Source: Halomonas sp. SpR1
GTDB taxonomy: Bacteria; Pseudomonadota; Gammaproteobacteria; Pseudomonadales; Halomonadaceae
Reading direction: 5' to 3'
DNA length: 64,000 bases
Assembly: GCF_031010175.1 (NCBI RefSeq)
Contig: NZ_JAUAMB010000012.1
Span: 1 to 64,000, forward strand
In this document: in pieces, positions 45,699 through 54,492 of the stretch
Layout: every line of letters begins with the position of its first letter
Position numbering within the stretch: the stretch's first letter is position 1
Made by a program: the position numbers and the translations under genes
Notes under the pieces: generated by a model
What the model was told of the DNA's origin: nothing
Databases searched by the model: none
Seen by the model: only the letters and a program-made list of their open reading frames with translations

Positions 45699-46865
45699 AT
45701 GGCAGATAACGATAGCGACCAGGAAAAGACCGAAGAGGCCACGCCCAGGCGAAAAGAGAAAGCCCGTGAAGAGGGCCAGGTCGCCCGTTCCCGCGAGTTA
45801 AATACGTTTCTGCTACTGCTGGGCGGTGTGGTTGGCCTCTACAGCATGGGCGGTATGCTCTATGACCAGTTAGGTGCGGTGATGGAGCAGGCCTTTCTGT
45901 TTGAGCGTCGACAAGCAATGGAAAGCACACCGATGCTGGTCAATGCGCTGGATCTAGGGCAGCGCACGCTATTTGCCATGATCCCGCTGTTTTTGTTGTT
46001 AGTCATTATCGCGTTAGTCGCCCCAGGGCTGATGGGAGGTTGGCTGATATCGGCGAAATCGATGCAGCCCAAGTTTTCCAAACTAGACCCGATTAAGGGC
46101 GTAAAGCGCATTTTGTCAACCCAGGCGCTGATTGAGTTGGCCAAAGCGATCGCCAAGTCGGTTTTGGTAGGGGGCGTTGCTGCGACGTTTTTGTATTTCA
46201 ACATCGGCAAATTTATGGCGCTAATGGATCAGCCTATCCAGCAAGCGCTGACCAACGCTCTTAGCATGGCGGCTCAGGCGGCTGGGCTCATGGTGCTGGT
46301 GTTGATCGTGGTCATTCTGATCGATGTCCCTTTCCAGCTCTGGGACAATGCCAAGAAGCTGCGCATGAGTCAGGAAGAGGTCAAGCGTGAGCACAAGGAG
46401 TCCGAAGGCGACCCCCATGTAAAAGCGCGTATACGCCAGCAGCAACAGGCCATGGCGCGGGGCAGGATGATGAGCAAGGTACCCGAGGCGGACGTCATCA
46501 TTACCAACCCCACGCACTATGCAATAGCGCTGACCTATCAGGAGGGCAGCATGGGCGCCCCGCGGCTGGTGGCAAAAGGCGCCGATGCGGTGGCCGCGCG
46601 CATTCGCGAAATTGGTGAGGAGGCCGGTGTACCGCGATTGGAGGCAGCACCATTGGCGCGTGCCCTGTATCATCACGTGGATCTAGAGGCGGAGGTGCCG
46701 GCTGAACTGTATACCGCAGTGGCGGAAGTAATGGCCTGGGCCTATCGTCTCAAGCAAGTCGCAAAACAAGGAGGCGAGGTGCCCCCAACCCCCGATAACC
46801 TGCCGGTACCACCGGAGATGGAAAGCCCCGGGCATGGCGCCGGTGGTAATGAGGCGCAACCATGA
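45699..46865 (+). CDS. flhB: Flagellar export switch protein FlhB
   Basis: FlhB controls export substrate specificity by self-cleavage. The 388-residue product has four transmembrane segments in the first 215 residues and a cytoplasmic domain with the autocleavage motif N270-P-T-H273 in IITNPTHYAIAL. The C-terminal tail is proline-rich. The stop overlaps flhA (ATGA). Confidence 0.96.
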   Translation: MADNDSDQEKTEEATPRRKEKAREEGQVARSRELNTFLLLLGGVVGLYSMGGMLYDQLGAVMEQAFLFERRQAMESTPMLVNALDLGQRTLFAMIPLFLLLVIIALVAPGLMGGWLISAKSMQPKFSKLDPIKGVKRILSTQALIELAKAIAKSVLVGGVAATFLYFNIGKFMALMDQPIQQALTNALSMAAQAAGLMVLVLIVVILIDVPFQLWDNAKKLRMSQEEVKREHKESEGDPHVKARIRQQQQAMARGRMMSKVPEADVIITNPTHYAIALTYQEGSMGAPRLVAKGADAVAARIREIGEEAGVPRLEAAPLARALYHHVDLEAEVPAELYTAVAEVMAWAYRLKQVAKQGGEVPPTPDNLPVPPEMESPGHGAGGNEAQP

Positions 46866-48949
46866 AAGGCTTGAGTCAGCTAGTAGGTCGGCGCGACTGG
46901 ATGAGCGATGTGCGCATGAAGCTGCTGGTCGGGCCGCTGCTCATCCTCATGATTTTGGGCATGATGATTGTGCCCTTGCCCCCCTTCGCTCTCGATTTAC
47001 TCTTCACCTTCAATATCGCGCTGGCCATTATGGTGTTAATGGTCAGCATGTTTACCCAGAAACCACTGGATTTTGCGGCCTTCCCGGCTGTGTTGCTATT
47101 CACCACGCTGCTGCGCCTGTCGCTCAATGTGGCCTCTACCCGGGTGGTGCTCATGGAGGGCCACCAAGGCGGTGCGTCCGCGGGTAAGGTCATTGAAGCG
47201 TTCGGCGCGTTCCTGGTCGGCGGTAACTTCGCTGTGGGCCTGGTGGTCTTCCTGATTCTCGTCATCATCAACTTCATGGTTATCACCAAAGGTGCTGGCC
47301 GTATTGCTGAAGTGGGGGCGCGTTTTACCCTGGATGCCATGCCGGGTAAACAGATGGCCATCGATGCCGATCTCAACGCCGGTTTAATCGGTGAAGAAGA
47401 CGCCAAAAAGCGCCGCGCGGAAGTCGCTCAAGAGGCTGATTTTTTTGGTTCAATGGATGGCGCCAGTAAGTTTGTCCGTGGCGATGCCATTGCCGGTTTG
47501 GTGATTATGGTGGTCAATATCATCGGCGGGCTGATGATTGGCATGCTGCAGCACGATATGAGCTTTGGCGCTGCTGGCCAGACCTATATGTTGCTGGCGA
47601 TCGGCGACGGCCTGGTGGCGCAAATTCCCGCCCTGGTGATCTCTACCGCAGCGGGTGTCACGGTCTCCCGGGTAAGTACCGACACGAACGAAGATATTGG
47701 CCAGCAAATGCTCAGCCAACTGTTCGTTAATCCCCAGGTACTGATATTGGCTGCCGTAGTGATGGGGCTATTGGGCATGGTGCCCGGTATGCCCAATTTA
47801 GTATTTCTATTTTTTACTGCGCTGTTGGCGGGCTTGGCATGGTTTCTTATGCGCCACAAGGAAAAGGCGCTGGTCAAAGAGGAAATTGCCGCGGCACCGG
47901 TGCCTCTACAAGAGACACCCGAAGCGAGTTGGGAAGACGTGCAGCTGGTCGATACCCTGGGCCTGGAAGTAGGGCACCGCTTAATACCGCTGGTCGACTC
48001 GCGCCAAAAAGGGGAGTTGCTTGGGCGGATTAAGAGTGTGCGTAAAAAGTTCGCCCAAGAAGTGGGCTTCCTACCGCCGGTGGTGCATATCCGCGATAAT
48101 TTGGAGCTGCCGCCCAACGCCTATGTACTCTCCATGAAAGGCGCCGAGATTGGCCGCGCCGAGGCGCAGCCGGGTAAATGGCTGGCGATCAACCCGGGGC
48201 AGGTCTCCGGCGAGCTGCAGGGCACCCATACTCAGGATCCCGCTTTTGGCTTGCCCGCTGTCTGGATTGATAGCAACCAGCGCGAACATGCTCAGGTGTA
48301 TGGCTATACCGTGGTGGACGCCAGCACGGTGATCGCTACCCACTTGAACCACCTGCTGCACCGCCACTCTCCCGAGATGCTGGGCCGTCAGGAAGTGCAG
48401 AAGCTGCTGGATAAAATGGGGGATGATCAGAAAGCTCTGGTCGAAGAGGTGATCCCGAAAGCTATTTCGCTGACGGTGCTGCAGCGTATCCTGCAAAACC
48501 TGCTCGATGAAGATGTCTCTATACGTGATATGCGTACTATTCTGGATACCCTGGCGGAGTACGCCACCCAGCAAAAAGATCCTAACGAGCTGACGGCTCT
48601 GGTGCGTGTTTCGCTGGGGCGGGCGATTGTCCAGCAGTGGTTTGCAGGGCAGGAGACGCTTAATGTCATGGGGTTGGATGCCCAGCTGGAGCAGGTGCTG
48701 GTACAGGCCATGAACGGTAACGGCGCTATGGAGCCCGGGTTGGCAGAAACACTGATGACCCAGGCGCAGCAGGCGCTGGAGCGTCACGAAAGCTCCGGCG
48801 AGCCGCCGGTGCTGGTTGTGCAGCACTCGCTGCGAGCGGTGCTGTCGCGCTTCTTACGCCGGCGTCTACGCCATATGTCAGTGCTGTCCCAGGCAGAAAT
48901 CCCCGACGACCGCACATTAAGAGTGACCACTATAGTAGGCGGACGTTAA
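46862..48949 (+). CDS. flhA: Flagellar export gate protein FlhA
   Basis: FlhA is the large export gate protein that docks chaperone-substrate complexes. The 695-residue product has eight transmembrane helices in the first half (LDLLFTFNIALAIMVLMVSM). It contains the highly conserved FHIPEP-type loop (RLSLNVASTRVVLMEG, GRIAEVGARFTLDAMPGKQM). The C-terminal cytoplasmic domain ends in LSQAEIPDDRTLRVTTIVGG. Confidence 0.97.
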   Translation: MKGLSQLVGRRDWMSDVRMKLLVGPLLILMILGMMIVPLPPFALDLLFTFNIALAIMVLMVSMFTQKPLDFAAFPAVLLFTTLLRLSLNVASTRVVLMEGHQGGASAGKVIEAFGAFLVGGNFAVGLVVFLILVIINFMVITKGAGRIAEVGARFTLDAMPGKQMAIDADLNAGLIGEEDAKKRRAEVAQEADFFGSMDGASKFVRGDAIAGLVIMVVNIIGGLMIGMLQHDMSFGAAGQTYMLLAIGDGLVAQIPALVISTAAGVTVSRVSTDTNEDIGQQMLSQLFVNPQVLILAAVVMGLLGMVPGMPNLVFLFFTALLAGLAWFLMRHKEKALVKEEIAAAPVPLQETPEASWEDVQLVDTLGLEVGHRLIPLVDSRQKGELLGRIKSVRKKFAQEVGFLPPVVHIRDNLELPPNAYVLSMKGAEIGRAEAQPGKWLAINPGQVSGELQGTHTQDPAFGLPAVWIDSNQREHAQVYGYTVVDASTVIATHLNHLLHRHSPEMLGRQEVQKLLDKMGDDQKALVEEVIPKAISLTVLQRILQNLLDEDVSIRDMRTILDTLAEYATQQKDPNELTALVRVSLGRAIVQQWFAGQETLNVMGLDAQLEQVLVQAMNGNGAMEPGLAETLMTQAQQALERHESSGEPPVLVVQHSLRAVLSRFLRRRLRHMSVLSQAEIPDDRTLRVTTIVGGR

Positions 48950-49008
48950 TGATGACACGCCGTGATAGGCTAGCGTTGACCATTTCCAGAATAGGCAAAA
49001 GGTAAATC

Positions 49009-51192
49009 ATGAGCGTTAGACGTTTCGTGGGAGCCAATAGTCGTGATGTGATGCGCCAAGTGCGCGAAACGCTCGGTGAAGACGCCTTGATTGTGGCCAA
49101 TCGGCGTACCGAAGGGGGCGTTGAAATTTTGGCCATGGCGGACGAAGCCATCGACCACTTTGAACCTTCACCGGAACCCGCCCCCCCCGAAACGCCGTCA
49201 GCACCTCCACCGCAAGACCCCATGCAGGCGATGAGTGAGCGCTTACTGCGCGAGATGCAGGATATGCGCGCGCTGCTGGCAAACAACCAGTCAGCCCATA
49301 CCGCCTCACCAATACAAGCCACGCCCACAGGAGCGGCTGCGCGGCTGCGCCAATTGCTATGGAACGTCGGTTTTGGCAGCGAGCTTGCCGATGAGCTGTT
49401 GGCAGGGTTGCCCGAACCATTAACCCGCTTAGACGGCAACAGTGAAGCGCCGCTGCAGTGGCTGCGTCAGCAGTTAATGGATCGTCTCTGCGTGTTGAGC
49501 GATGAGCCAAGCTTTTTTGATCAAACCGGTATTGTCGCCCTGGTGGGGCCGACGGGGGTGGGCAAAACCACCACCACCGCCAAGCTGGCGGCGCGCTTTG
49601 TGATGCGTCACGGTACGCGCCCGGTGGCGCTGGTGACCACCGACAGCTTCCGGATTGGTGCCCACGAACAGCTACGCATCTACGCGCGCCTGTTGGATAC
49701 CCCGATGTACGCGCTGGATGCCGAACAGCCCATCGACGATTTGCTGGGTCGCCTGCAGGGCAAACAGTGGGTGATTATCGACACCGTGGGTATGAGTCAG
49801 CGTGACCAGCGGGTGATTGAGCAGATTGCCCACCTCCAGGGCGGACGCTCGCGGGTGCGTTTGGTGCTGCTGCTTAATGCCGCCAGCCAGCCTGAAACCC
49901 TCGAGGAAGTTGTTCTGCGCTACCGCCAAGCCGCGCGAGCGGCGGGCGCAGAGTTAGATGACTGTATTATTACCAAGCAGGATGAGGCCGGGCGTCTGGC
50001 GCCAGTGTTAGACATTATTATGCGCCACGGGATGCGCGTGCTGTTTGGTTCAAATGGCCAGCAGGTGCCCGAAGATATGGCGATTGCCGCCCCTGGAGCG
50101 TTAGTGGATCAGGCACTGAGCACGGCGACGCCACAGCGTGAGCGGCCACAAAGTGCTGATGCCCCGATGGGGATGCCGCGCTGGTCGCGGGATGTGCTGG
50201 GCCAAGGGCGCCGTTTATCGTCGTTACTGGCGAGATTGCGCCAACGCATCACAGGGTTTGCGGCGTTAGAAGAGATCTGGGACTTAGCCTCGCTACCTAG
50301 CCGTGTGCAGGAAACGCGCTTGGACGCTCTGCTCGCCGATTACCCAGCGAGGGATACCACCTTAGGCATGGCATGGTCTCCGCGGCGTAATGAGCGCGGC
50401 TGTGATTGGGCAATGCCCGACATTGGGTTAGACACAAACGGAGCCTGGTTAGCGCTACCCTGGCTGCAGCATCGCCATACTGCGGGGTGGCAGCCGCGCT
50501 TGGCCGCGTTGTCTTCATCAAACGGTGTCGCGGTGCACTTGCTACCGCGTTTCCCTGAAACGGATGCGCTAGCGTGGCTAGAAGCCGAGCATTTGACCTG
50601 GGTCAGCCAAGTAGCACCCAGTCATCGGGTACTCTTTCACCGCGAGCGCCAGACGATTCGTCAGCTGTTTAATGACAGTGTGCTTACGCACCATGTGGGC
50701 GTGCGTTTTCGCGGCCAATCGGTGCAACTATGGACTGCCTACGCTGAAGTTGAGGACGCCAGCGGCACTGCGCTGCTCGCCTGGTACGGGGAGGTACGCG
50801 ATCCGGAAAGTGCCAAAGTGGTGGTGCGCCGCTACTGGCTTACCCCGGCTCGGCTAGGGGCCGAGGTGCTCTCCCTGCTATTAACCCAGCTGCAAAGCGA
50901 AGGTTTGGCTGCTTTGACCCGGCGCGCGTGGCAACAGTTAAAAGAGGCCGATAGCGGTGACCTCAATGCTGAGGTGCGGCTGTTAATGGCCAGCGGTGTA
51001 GCGTCGGTTGCCGGGCATCTTGATGTTGCCGATGATGAGGAAGCGCAGACGCTGCGCGGCGATCTGCTCAACCTACTAGGCGCCAGTCGTCGCCGCCGCG
51101 ATACCGGTATGCTCGATGCGCTGGTCTACGCCTTTATGGCGCGGGATGCGATTCGTCAAATGGGCAGTGTGAGTCGAGAGGGTGTGGCGTGA
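49009..51192 (+). CDS. flhF: Flagellar GTPase FlhF with long C-terminal extension
   Basis: FlhF is the SRP-type GTPase that sets flagellar position and number. It has the N-terminal B domain (VRRFVGANSRDVMRQVRETL), an N domain and a G domain with the P-loop GPTGVGKT (180-187), TTDSFRIGAHEQL, IIDTVGMSQRDQ and the TKQDEA specificity motif. The SRP-like core ends near residue 375. About 350 further residues follow that I cannot assign, so the protein is 727 residues long against about 370-500 usually. An eight-C run lies in the Pro-rich linker at 49181. The stop overlaps the next gene (GTGA). Confidence 0.93.
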   Translation: MSVRRFVGANSRDVMRQVRETLGEDALIVANRRTEGGVEILAMADEAIDHFEPSPEPAPPETPSAPPPQDPMQAMSERLLREMQDMRALLANNQSAHTASPIQATPTGAAARLRQLLWNVGFGSELADELLAGLPEPLTRLDGNSEAPLQWLRQQLMDRLCVLSDEPSFFDQTGIVALVGPTGVGKTTTTAKLAARFVMRHGTRPVALVTTDSFRIGAHEQLRIYARLLDTPMYALDAEQPIDDLLGRLQGKQWVIIDTVGMSQRDQRVIEQIAHLQGGRSRVRLVLLLNAASQPETLEEVVLRYRQAARAAGAELDDCIITKQDEAGRLAPVLDIIMRHGMRVLFGSNGQQVPEDMAIAAPGALVDQALSTATPQRERPQSADAPMGMPRWSRDVLGQGRRLSSLLARLRQRITGFAALEEIWDLASLPSRVQETRLDALLADYPARDTTLGMAWSPRRNERGCDWAMPDIGLDTNGAWLALPWLQHRHTAGWQPRLAALSSSNGVAVHLLPRFPETDALAWLEAEHLTWVSQVAPSHRVLFHRERQTIRQLFNDSVLTHHVGVRFRGQSVQLWTAYAEVEDASGTALLAWYGEVRDPESAKVVVRRYWLTPARLGAEVLSLLLTQLQSEGLAALTRRAWQQLKEADSGDLNAEVRLLMASGVASVAGHLDVADDEEAQTLRGDLLNLLGASRRRRDTGMLDALVYAFMARDAIRQMGSVSREGVA

Positions 51193-51746
51193 GCGAACAA
51201 GATCAAGCCTCGGGACTGCGCAAGTGGGCTAACCTACAGCGCCAACAGCAGCAGGGCGAGGGGGCGGTTGACGTCGCGGCAGCCGAGCCTGTGCCCGGAG
51301 ACACTTCACCCCTATTAACGCCTACGCTAGCGGCGGTGGAAGAGGTGGCGCCACCCAGAGCCAAAATTCCACTTATAGTGGTTGGTTTACCCGGTAGCGG
51401 AGCCGCTCAGGTGAGCAAGGTCAAAGCACGTCTGGGGCAGTGGTCAGCGCTAGGTCGAAACTGGGCCGGGGAGCCTGATGACTGGGACATTCGTATCGTA
51501 ATGGCGGAAACGTCCGACCTTGCTCAGCTTCGCGAGCAATACAGTCGCTGGGCGCTATGGATCAGTAGCGATGCCGATACCTTTGCTGCCATGTTCCGTA
51601 CCTTGCGACAGCTCCATGAGCATGGCGGGCCACGTCGTTTACTGGCGCTCCATGAGCCGCATTTGCCGCGTCAAGGGCTGCTCAATAACTTGCGTGAAGC
51701 CGCTGATTACTACTTAAATATGGAGTTACTGGTACTTGCACGATGA
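51189..51746 (+). CDS. Unrecognised FlhF-coupled protein with FlhG-type DQAxxLR motif
   Basis: This 185-residue protein starts with a GTG that overlaps the flhF stop and occupies the place of flhG/fleN. Residues 5-11 read DQASGLR, matching the DQAxxLR activator motif by which FlhG stimulates FlhF GTPase activity. The FlhG MinD-type Walker A (KGGxGKT) is absent. Residues 66-73 (GLPGSGAA) resemble a P-loop in which the lysine and Ser/Thr are replaced by alanine. The rest is an alpha/beta pattern I cannot place. I infer an FlhF regulator without ATPase activity; it is not a simple truncation, since it ends cleanly and is translationally coupled. Confidence 0.75.
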   Translation: MSEQDQASGLRKWANLQRQQQQGEGAVDVAAAEPVPGDTSPLLTPTLAAVEEVAPPRAKIPLIVVGLPGSGAAQVSKVKARLGQWSALGRNWAGEPDDWDIRIVMAETSDLAQLREQYSRWALWISSDADTFAAMFRTLRQLHEHGGPRRLLALHEPHLPRQGLLNNLREAADYYLNMELLVLAR

Positions 51747-51771
51747 GCACACTCTGCCGAGGGGACTAAGC

Positions 51772-52200
51772 ATGCTAAGCTGGCTATCAAAAGGGAGACT
51801 GCCACTGATCTTAGTACTGGTGGCAGGGTGTCTACTCGCAGGATTAACAGGGAGTGCCCAGGCGGCACCCGGTAGTTGGAGCAGCCAGATACCTGGATTG
51901 ATGGTGGCAATGAGTGATCGGGCAAGCAGTAGTAAAACAGCTTCCCCGCCCGCCGTTGGAGATCTTCAACTGGGTCAGCTTGGGCGTATACAGTGGCAGT
52001 TTCAGCATCCTCCCGGTGCGCTATTAAGTGCTTGGCTTTGCCATCCTGAGCAGTGCGTTGCATTAACCGGTATGCGGGGTTCTACCACTGCACTTGAAGG
52101 GCGGGCCGCCGATGCGCCACTACATTTTCGCTTCGCCTTGCGCCCAGGCCAGCGGCCTGTTCGTGTGCAAGGGTTGCAATTGATTGTGAACTATCAGTGA
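51772..52200 (+). CDS. flhE: Flagellar periplasmic protein FlhE
   Basis: The 142-residue product has a signal peptide (LPLILVLVAGCLLAGL, cleavage near AQA-AP). The mature domain resembles enteric FlhE, including a Cys pair in WLCHPEQCVALTG, a GSTTALEGRAADAPLHFRF segment and the C-terminal LIVNYQ. FlhE is a periplasmic protein linked to proton leak and export gate control. I start at the ATG at 51772, with GAGGGGA upstream. Outside enterics flhE is uncommon. Confidence 0.87.
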   Translation: MLSWLSKGRLPLILVLVAGCLLAGLTGSAQAAPGSWSSQIPGLMVAMSDRASSSKTASPPAVGDLQLGQLGRIQWQFQHPPGALLSAWLCHPEQCVALTGMRGSTTALEGRAADAPLHFRFALRPGQRPVRVQGLQLIVNYQ

Positions 52201-52226
52201 AGGCTGATTAGCCGCGAGGCGAGAAT

Positions 52227-52928
52227 ATGTACACAGCACAGGGCAGGATCAAACAAAATGAGCTGTTAACGCAATACATGCCACTGGTGCGACGCCAGGC
52301 ATTGACACTACAGGTTCGATTGCCGGCGAGTATTGAGCTCGATGACCTCATCCAGGCCGGAATGGTAGGGTTGCTTGAGGCGCTGGGCCGTTTCGATGCT
52401 ACCCAGGGCGCGACGTTCGCAACCTTTGCCAGTCAGCGTATTCGCGGCGCCATGATGGATGAGTTACGTACCCGCGACTGGCTGCCCCGCAGCGTACGCC
52501 GTTCAGCGCGTGCGGTGGACAGCGCCGTTCGCCAATTAGAGCAACTGTTAGGGCGAGCACCGGAAGAGAACGAAATTGCTCAACACCTTGAGATGCCGCT
52601 GAGTGAGTACCAGCAGCTTCTCAATGACACTAACAGCGGACAACTGTTGCCATTTGAAGAACTAGTGGCTGACGGCGGAGAGCCTGTCAGTAATGAACTG
52701 GGCAACTCACCGTTCGAGCAGTTGCTTGACGGTCAGCAGCGGCAAACGCTGATTGAAGCGATTGAAGCGCTTCCCGAGCGAGAAAAGCTGCTCATGGCGC
52801 TGTACTACCAAGAAGAGCTCAACCTCAAGGAAGTAGGCGCTGTGCTGGGCGTAACGGAATCACGTGTTTCTCAACTGCACAGCCAGGCCGTGAGTCGTTT
52901 ACGCGCCCGTTTACACGACTCGGCATAA
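52227..52928 (+). CDS. fliA: Flagellar sigma-28 factor FliA
   Basis: FliA directs late flagellar transcription and is held by FlgM. The 233-residue product has region 2 (LDDLIQAGMVGLLEALGRFD, FATFASQRIRGAMMDELR) and region 4 with the helix-turn-helix (LNLKEVGAVLGVTESRVSQL). Its cognate promoters are visible in front of flgM, flgK, flaG and fliS in this window. Confidence 0.97.
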   Translation: MYTAQGRIKQNELLTQYMPLVRRQALTLQVRLPASIELDDLIQAGMVGLLEALGRFDATQGATFATFASQRIRGAMMDELRTRDWLPRSVRRSARAVDSAVRQLEQLLGRAPEENEIAQHLEMPLSEYQQLLNDTNSGQLLPFEELVADGGEPVSNELGNSPFEQLLDGQQRQTLIEAIEALPEREKLLMALYYQEELNLKEVGAVLGVTESRVSQLHSQAVSRLRARLHDSA

Positions 52929-52972
52929 CGCCAACGTTTTTTTACTCACTTGTGACCGGCAAGGAGCCGTGG

Positions 52973-53794
52973 ATGAATCCTTCGACGCTAATAGGCATAT
53001 TTGCCAGCATACTGCTGCTGGTAAGCGTGCTGTTTTTCACCGCAGAGTCCCCTGAGAGCTTTATCAATCTTCCGGGGCTTGCCATCGTGGTGACAGGCAC
53101 CCTAGCGGCGACCTTTATTAGCTATCCGCTGAAAGAGGTGCTCCGCGTTGTACGCTTGGTAGGCTTGGTATTCCGGCGTGAAAATACCTACATGCGTGAC
53201 GATATCCGCGAACTGGTCGATATGTCGCGGCTGTGGTTTAAAGGTGATGTACGCGCAGTCGAGCGCGAGTTGGAGCATACCCGCAATCCGTTTCTGCGTA
53301 CCGGAATCCAACTGGTGATTGCCAATACCAAAGAGGATGAAATTTTTGACATGCTGCGCTGGCGCATTGCCCGCCTTAAAGCCCGTGAGCATGCTGAAGC
53401 ACAAATATTCCGTACCATGGCCACCTATGCACCTGCCTTTGGCATGATCGGCACCCTGGTGGGGCTGGTCAACATGCTGGAGGTCATGGACGCTGGTGAC
53501 TTACAGGTCATTGGTCCGCGCATGGCGGTGGCTCTGCTTACCACCTTCTACGGCATTTTACTTGCCAACTTGGTGTTTAAGCCGATTGCGGTGAAACTGG
53601 AGCGCCGCACCGAAGAGCGGCTGATTACCATGAACATGGTACTGGAAGGTATTTCGCTGATTACCAAGCGTCGGCTGCCGTCGTTTATTGAAGAGACCCT
53701 TAACTCCTTTGTGGCTAATTACCACGATGAGATTCGTGATAACAGCGTCAAACCCAGACCTGATTCGTCGGTTAGTGCAGCGGCCAAGGGGTAG
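52973..53794 (+). CDS. Second stator protein, MotA/PomA family
   Basis: This is a 273-residue stator subunit paralogous to motA at 32519 but closer in pattern to PomA/MotC. It has the motifs ATYAPAFGMIGTLVGLVNML and IGPRMAVALLTTFYGILLAN. I start at the ATG at 52973, seven codons after a GTG in the same frame, because AAGGAG lies just before it. It pairs with the downstream MotB-like gene six bases away. Whether it uses sodium or protons cannot be settled by eye. Confidence 0.9.
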   Translation: MNPSTLIGIFASILLLVSVLFFTAESPESFINLPGLAIVVTGTLAATFISYPLKEVLRVVRLVGLVFRRENTYMRDDIRELVDMSRLWFKGDVRAVERELEHTRNPFLRTGIQLVIANTKEDEIFDMLRWRIARLKAREHAEAQIFRTMATYAPAFGMIGTLVGLVNMLEVMDAGDLQVIGPRMAVALLTTFYGILLANLVFKPIAVKLERRTEERLITMNMVLEGISLITKRRLPSFIEETLNSFVANYHDEIRDNSVKPRPDSSVSAAAKG

Positions 53795-53799
53795 GCCAG

Positions 53800-54471
53800 A
53801 TGCTCGACCGTGATACGCGCCACGCACTGGAAATGACGCCTTCGCCAGGCGAGGGCGATGAAGGTTGGCTAACCAGCTATTTGGATGTGCTGACGCTGCT
53901 GATCACGCTTTTTGTGCTGCTGCTTTCACTAACTCCGCCGGGCGGTGGTGAAGCGGCTGATACTGCTTTCATGCGTTCAGCCAGCGCTGTATCATCACTG
54001 CCACTGGCGTCTCTAGCCACCGGCATTCAGCCCCGCCATTCAGGGGTGCAGCCGCAGTTTGACGGACTCGACATTCCTGGTGTCAGCGTTTCCCAAGGGC
54101 GCGAGGGTGTCACACTGCGCATTGATACCAGCCTGCTATTTCCCAGCGGCCAAGCGGTGTTAACCCCGCAGGGGCGTGGTGTGGTAGAAAGCCTGATTGG
54201 TGTGCTAACCAGCTTTGAAGGCCAGATATCGGTAGAAGGCCATACCGACAGCGTGCCTATTTCTACGGCCCGTTTCCCTTCTAATTGGGAGCTCTCGTCG
54301 GCGCGGGCTATCGCTGTGGTAAGGCATTTAGAGCGGCAAGGGTTCAATATTTCTCGTATGCGGGCCGTCGGTTATGCCGATACCCAACCCATGGAACCGA
54401 ACGCAACCGCGGAAGGGCGAGCTGCCAACCGTCGCGTAGAGCTGCTGCTAAGACAGCAGACCGAAGGGTGA
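53800..54471 (+). CDS. Second stator protein, MotB/PomB/MotD family
   Basis: This is a 223-residue partner of the preceding stator gene. The single transmembrane segment has the ion-binding aspartate at D29 (SYLDVLTLLITLFVLLLSL). The periplasmic part is a compact OmpA-like domain (ISVEGHTDSVPISTARFPSN, EGRAANRRVELLL). It is shorter than the MotB at 33385. It lies directly upstream of the GGDEF gene. Confidence 0.9.
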   Translation: MLDRDTRHALEMTPSPGEGDEGWLTSYLDVLTLLITLFVLLLSLTPPGGGEAADTAFMRSASAVSSLPLASLATGIQPRHSGVQPQFDGLDIPGVSVSQGREGVTLRIDTSLLFPSGQAVLTPQGRGVVESLIGVLTSFEGQISVEGHTDSVPISTARFPSNWELSSARAIAVVRHLERQGFNISRMRAVGYADTQPMEPNATAEGRAANRRVELLLRQQTEG

Positions 54472-54492
54472 ATAGATTGCGAGGCCACGTTC

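Noticed and set aside
51189..51746. The small flhF-coupled gene as a degraded flhG pseudogene
   Set aside because: The frame is intact, translationally coupled and ends cleanly, and the region after the DQAxxLR helix is not recognisable as broken MinD sequence; a diverged but functional protein is more likely.
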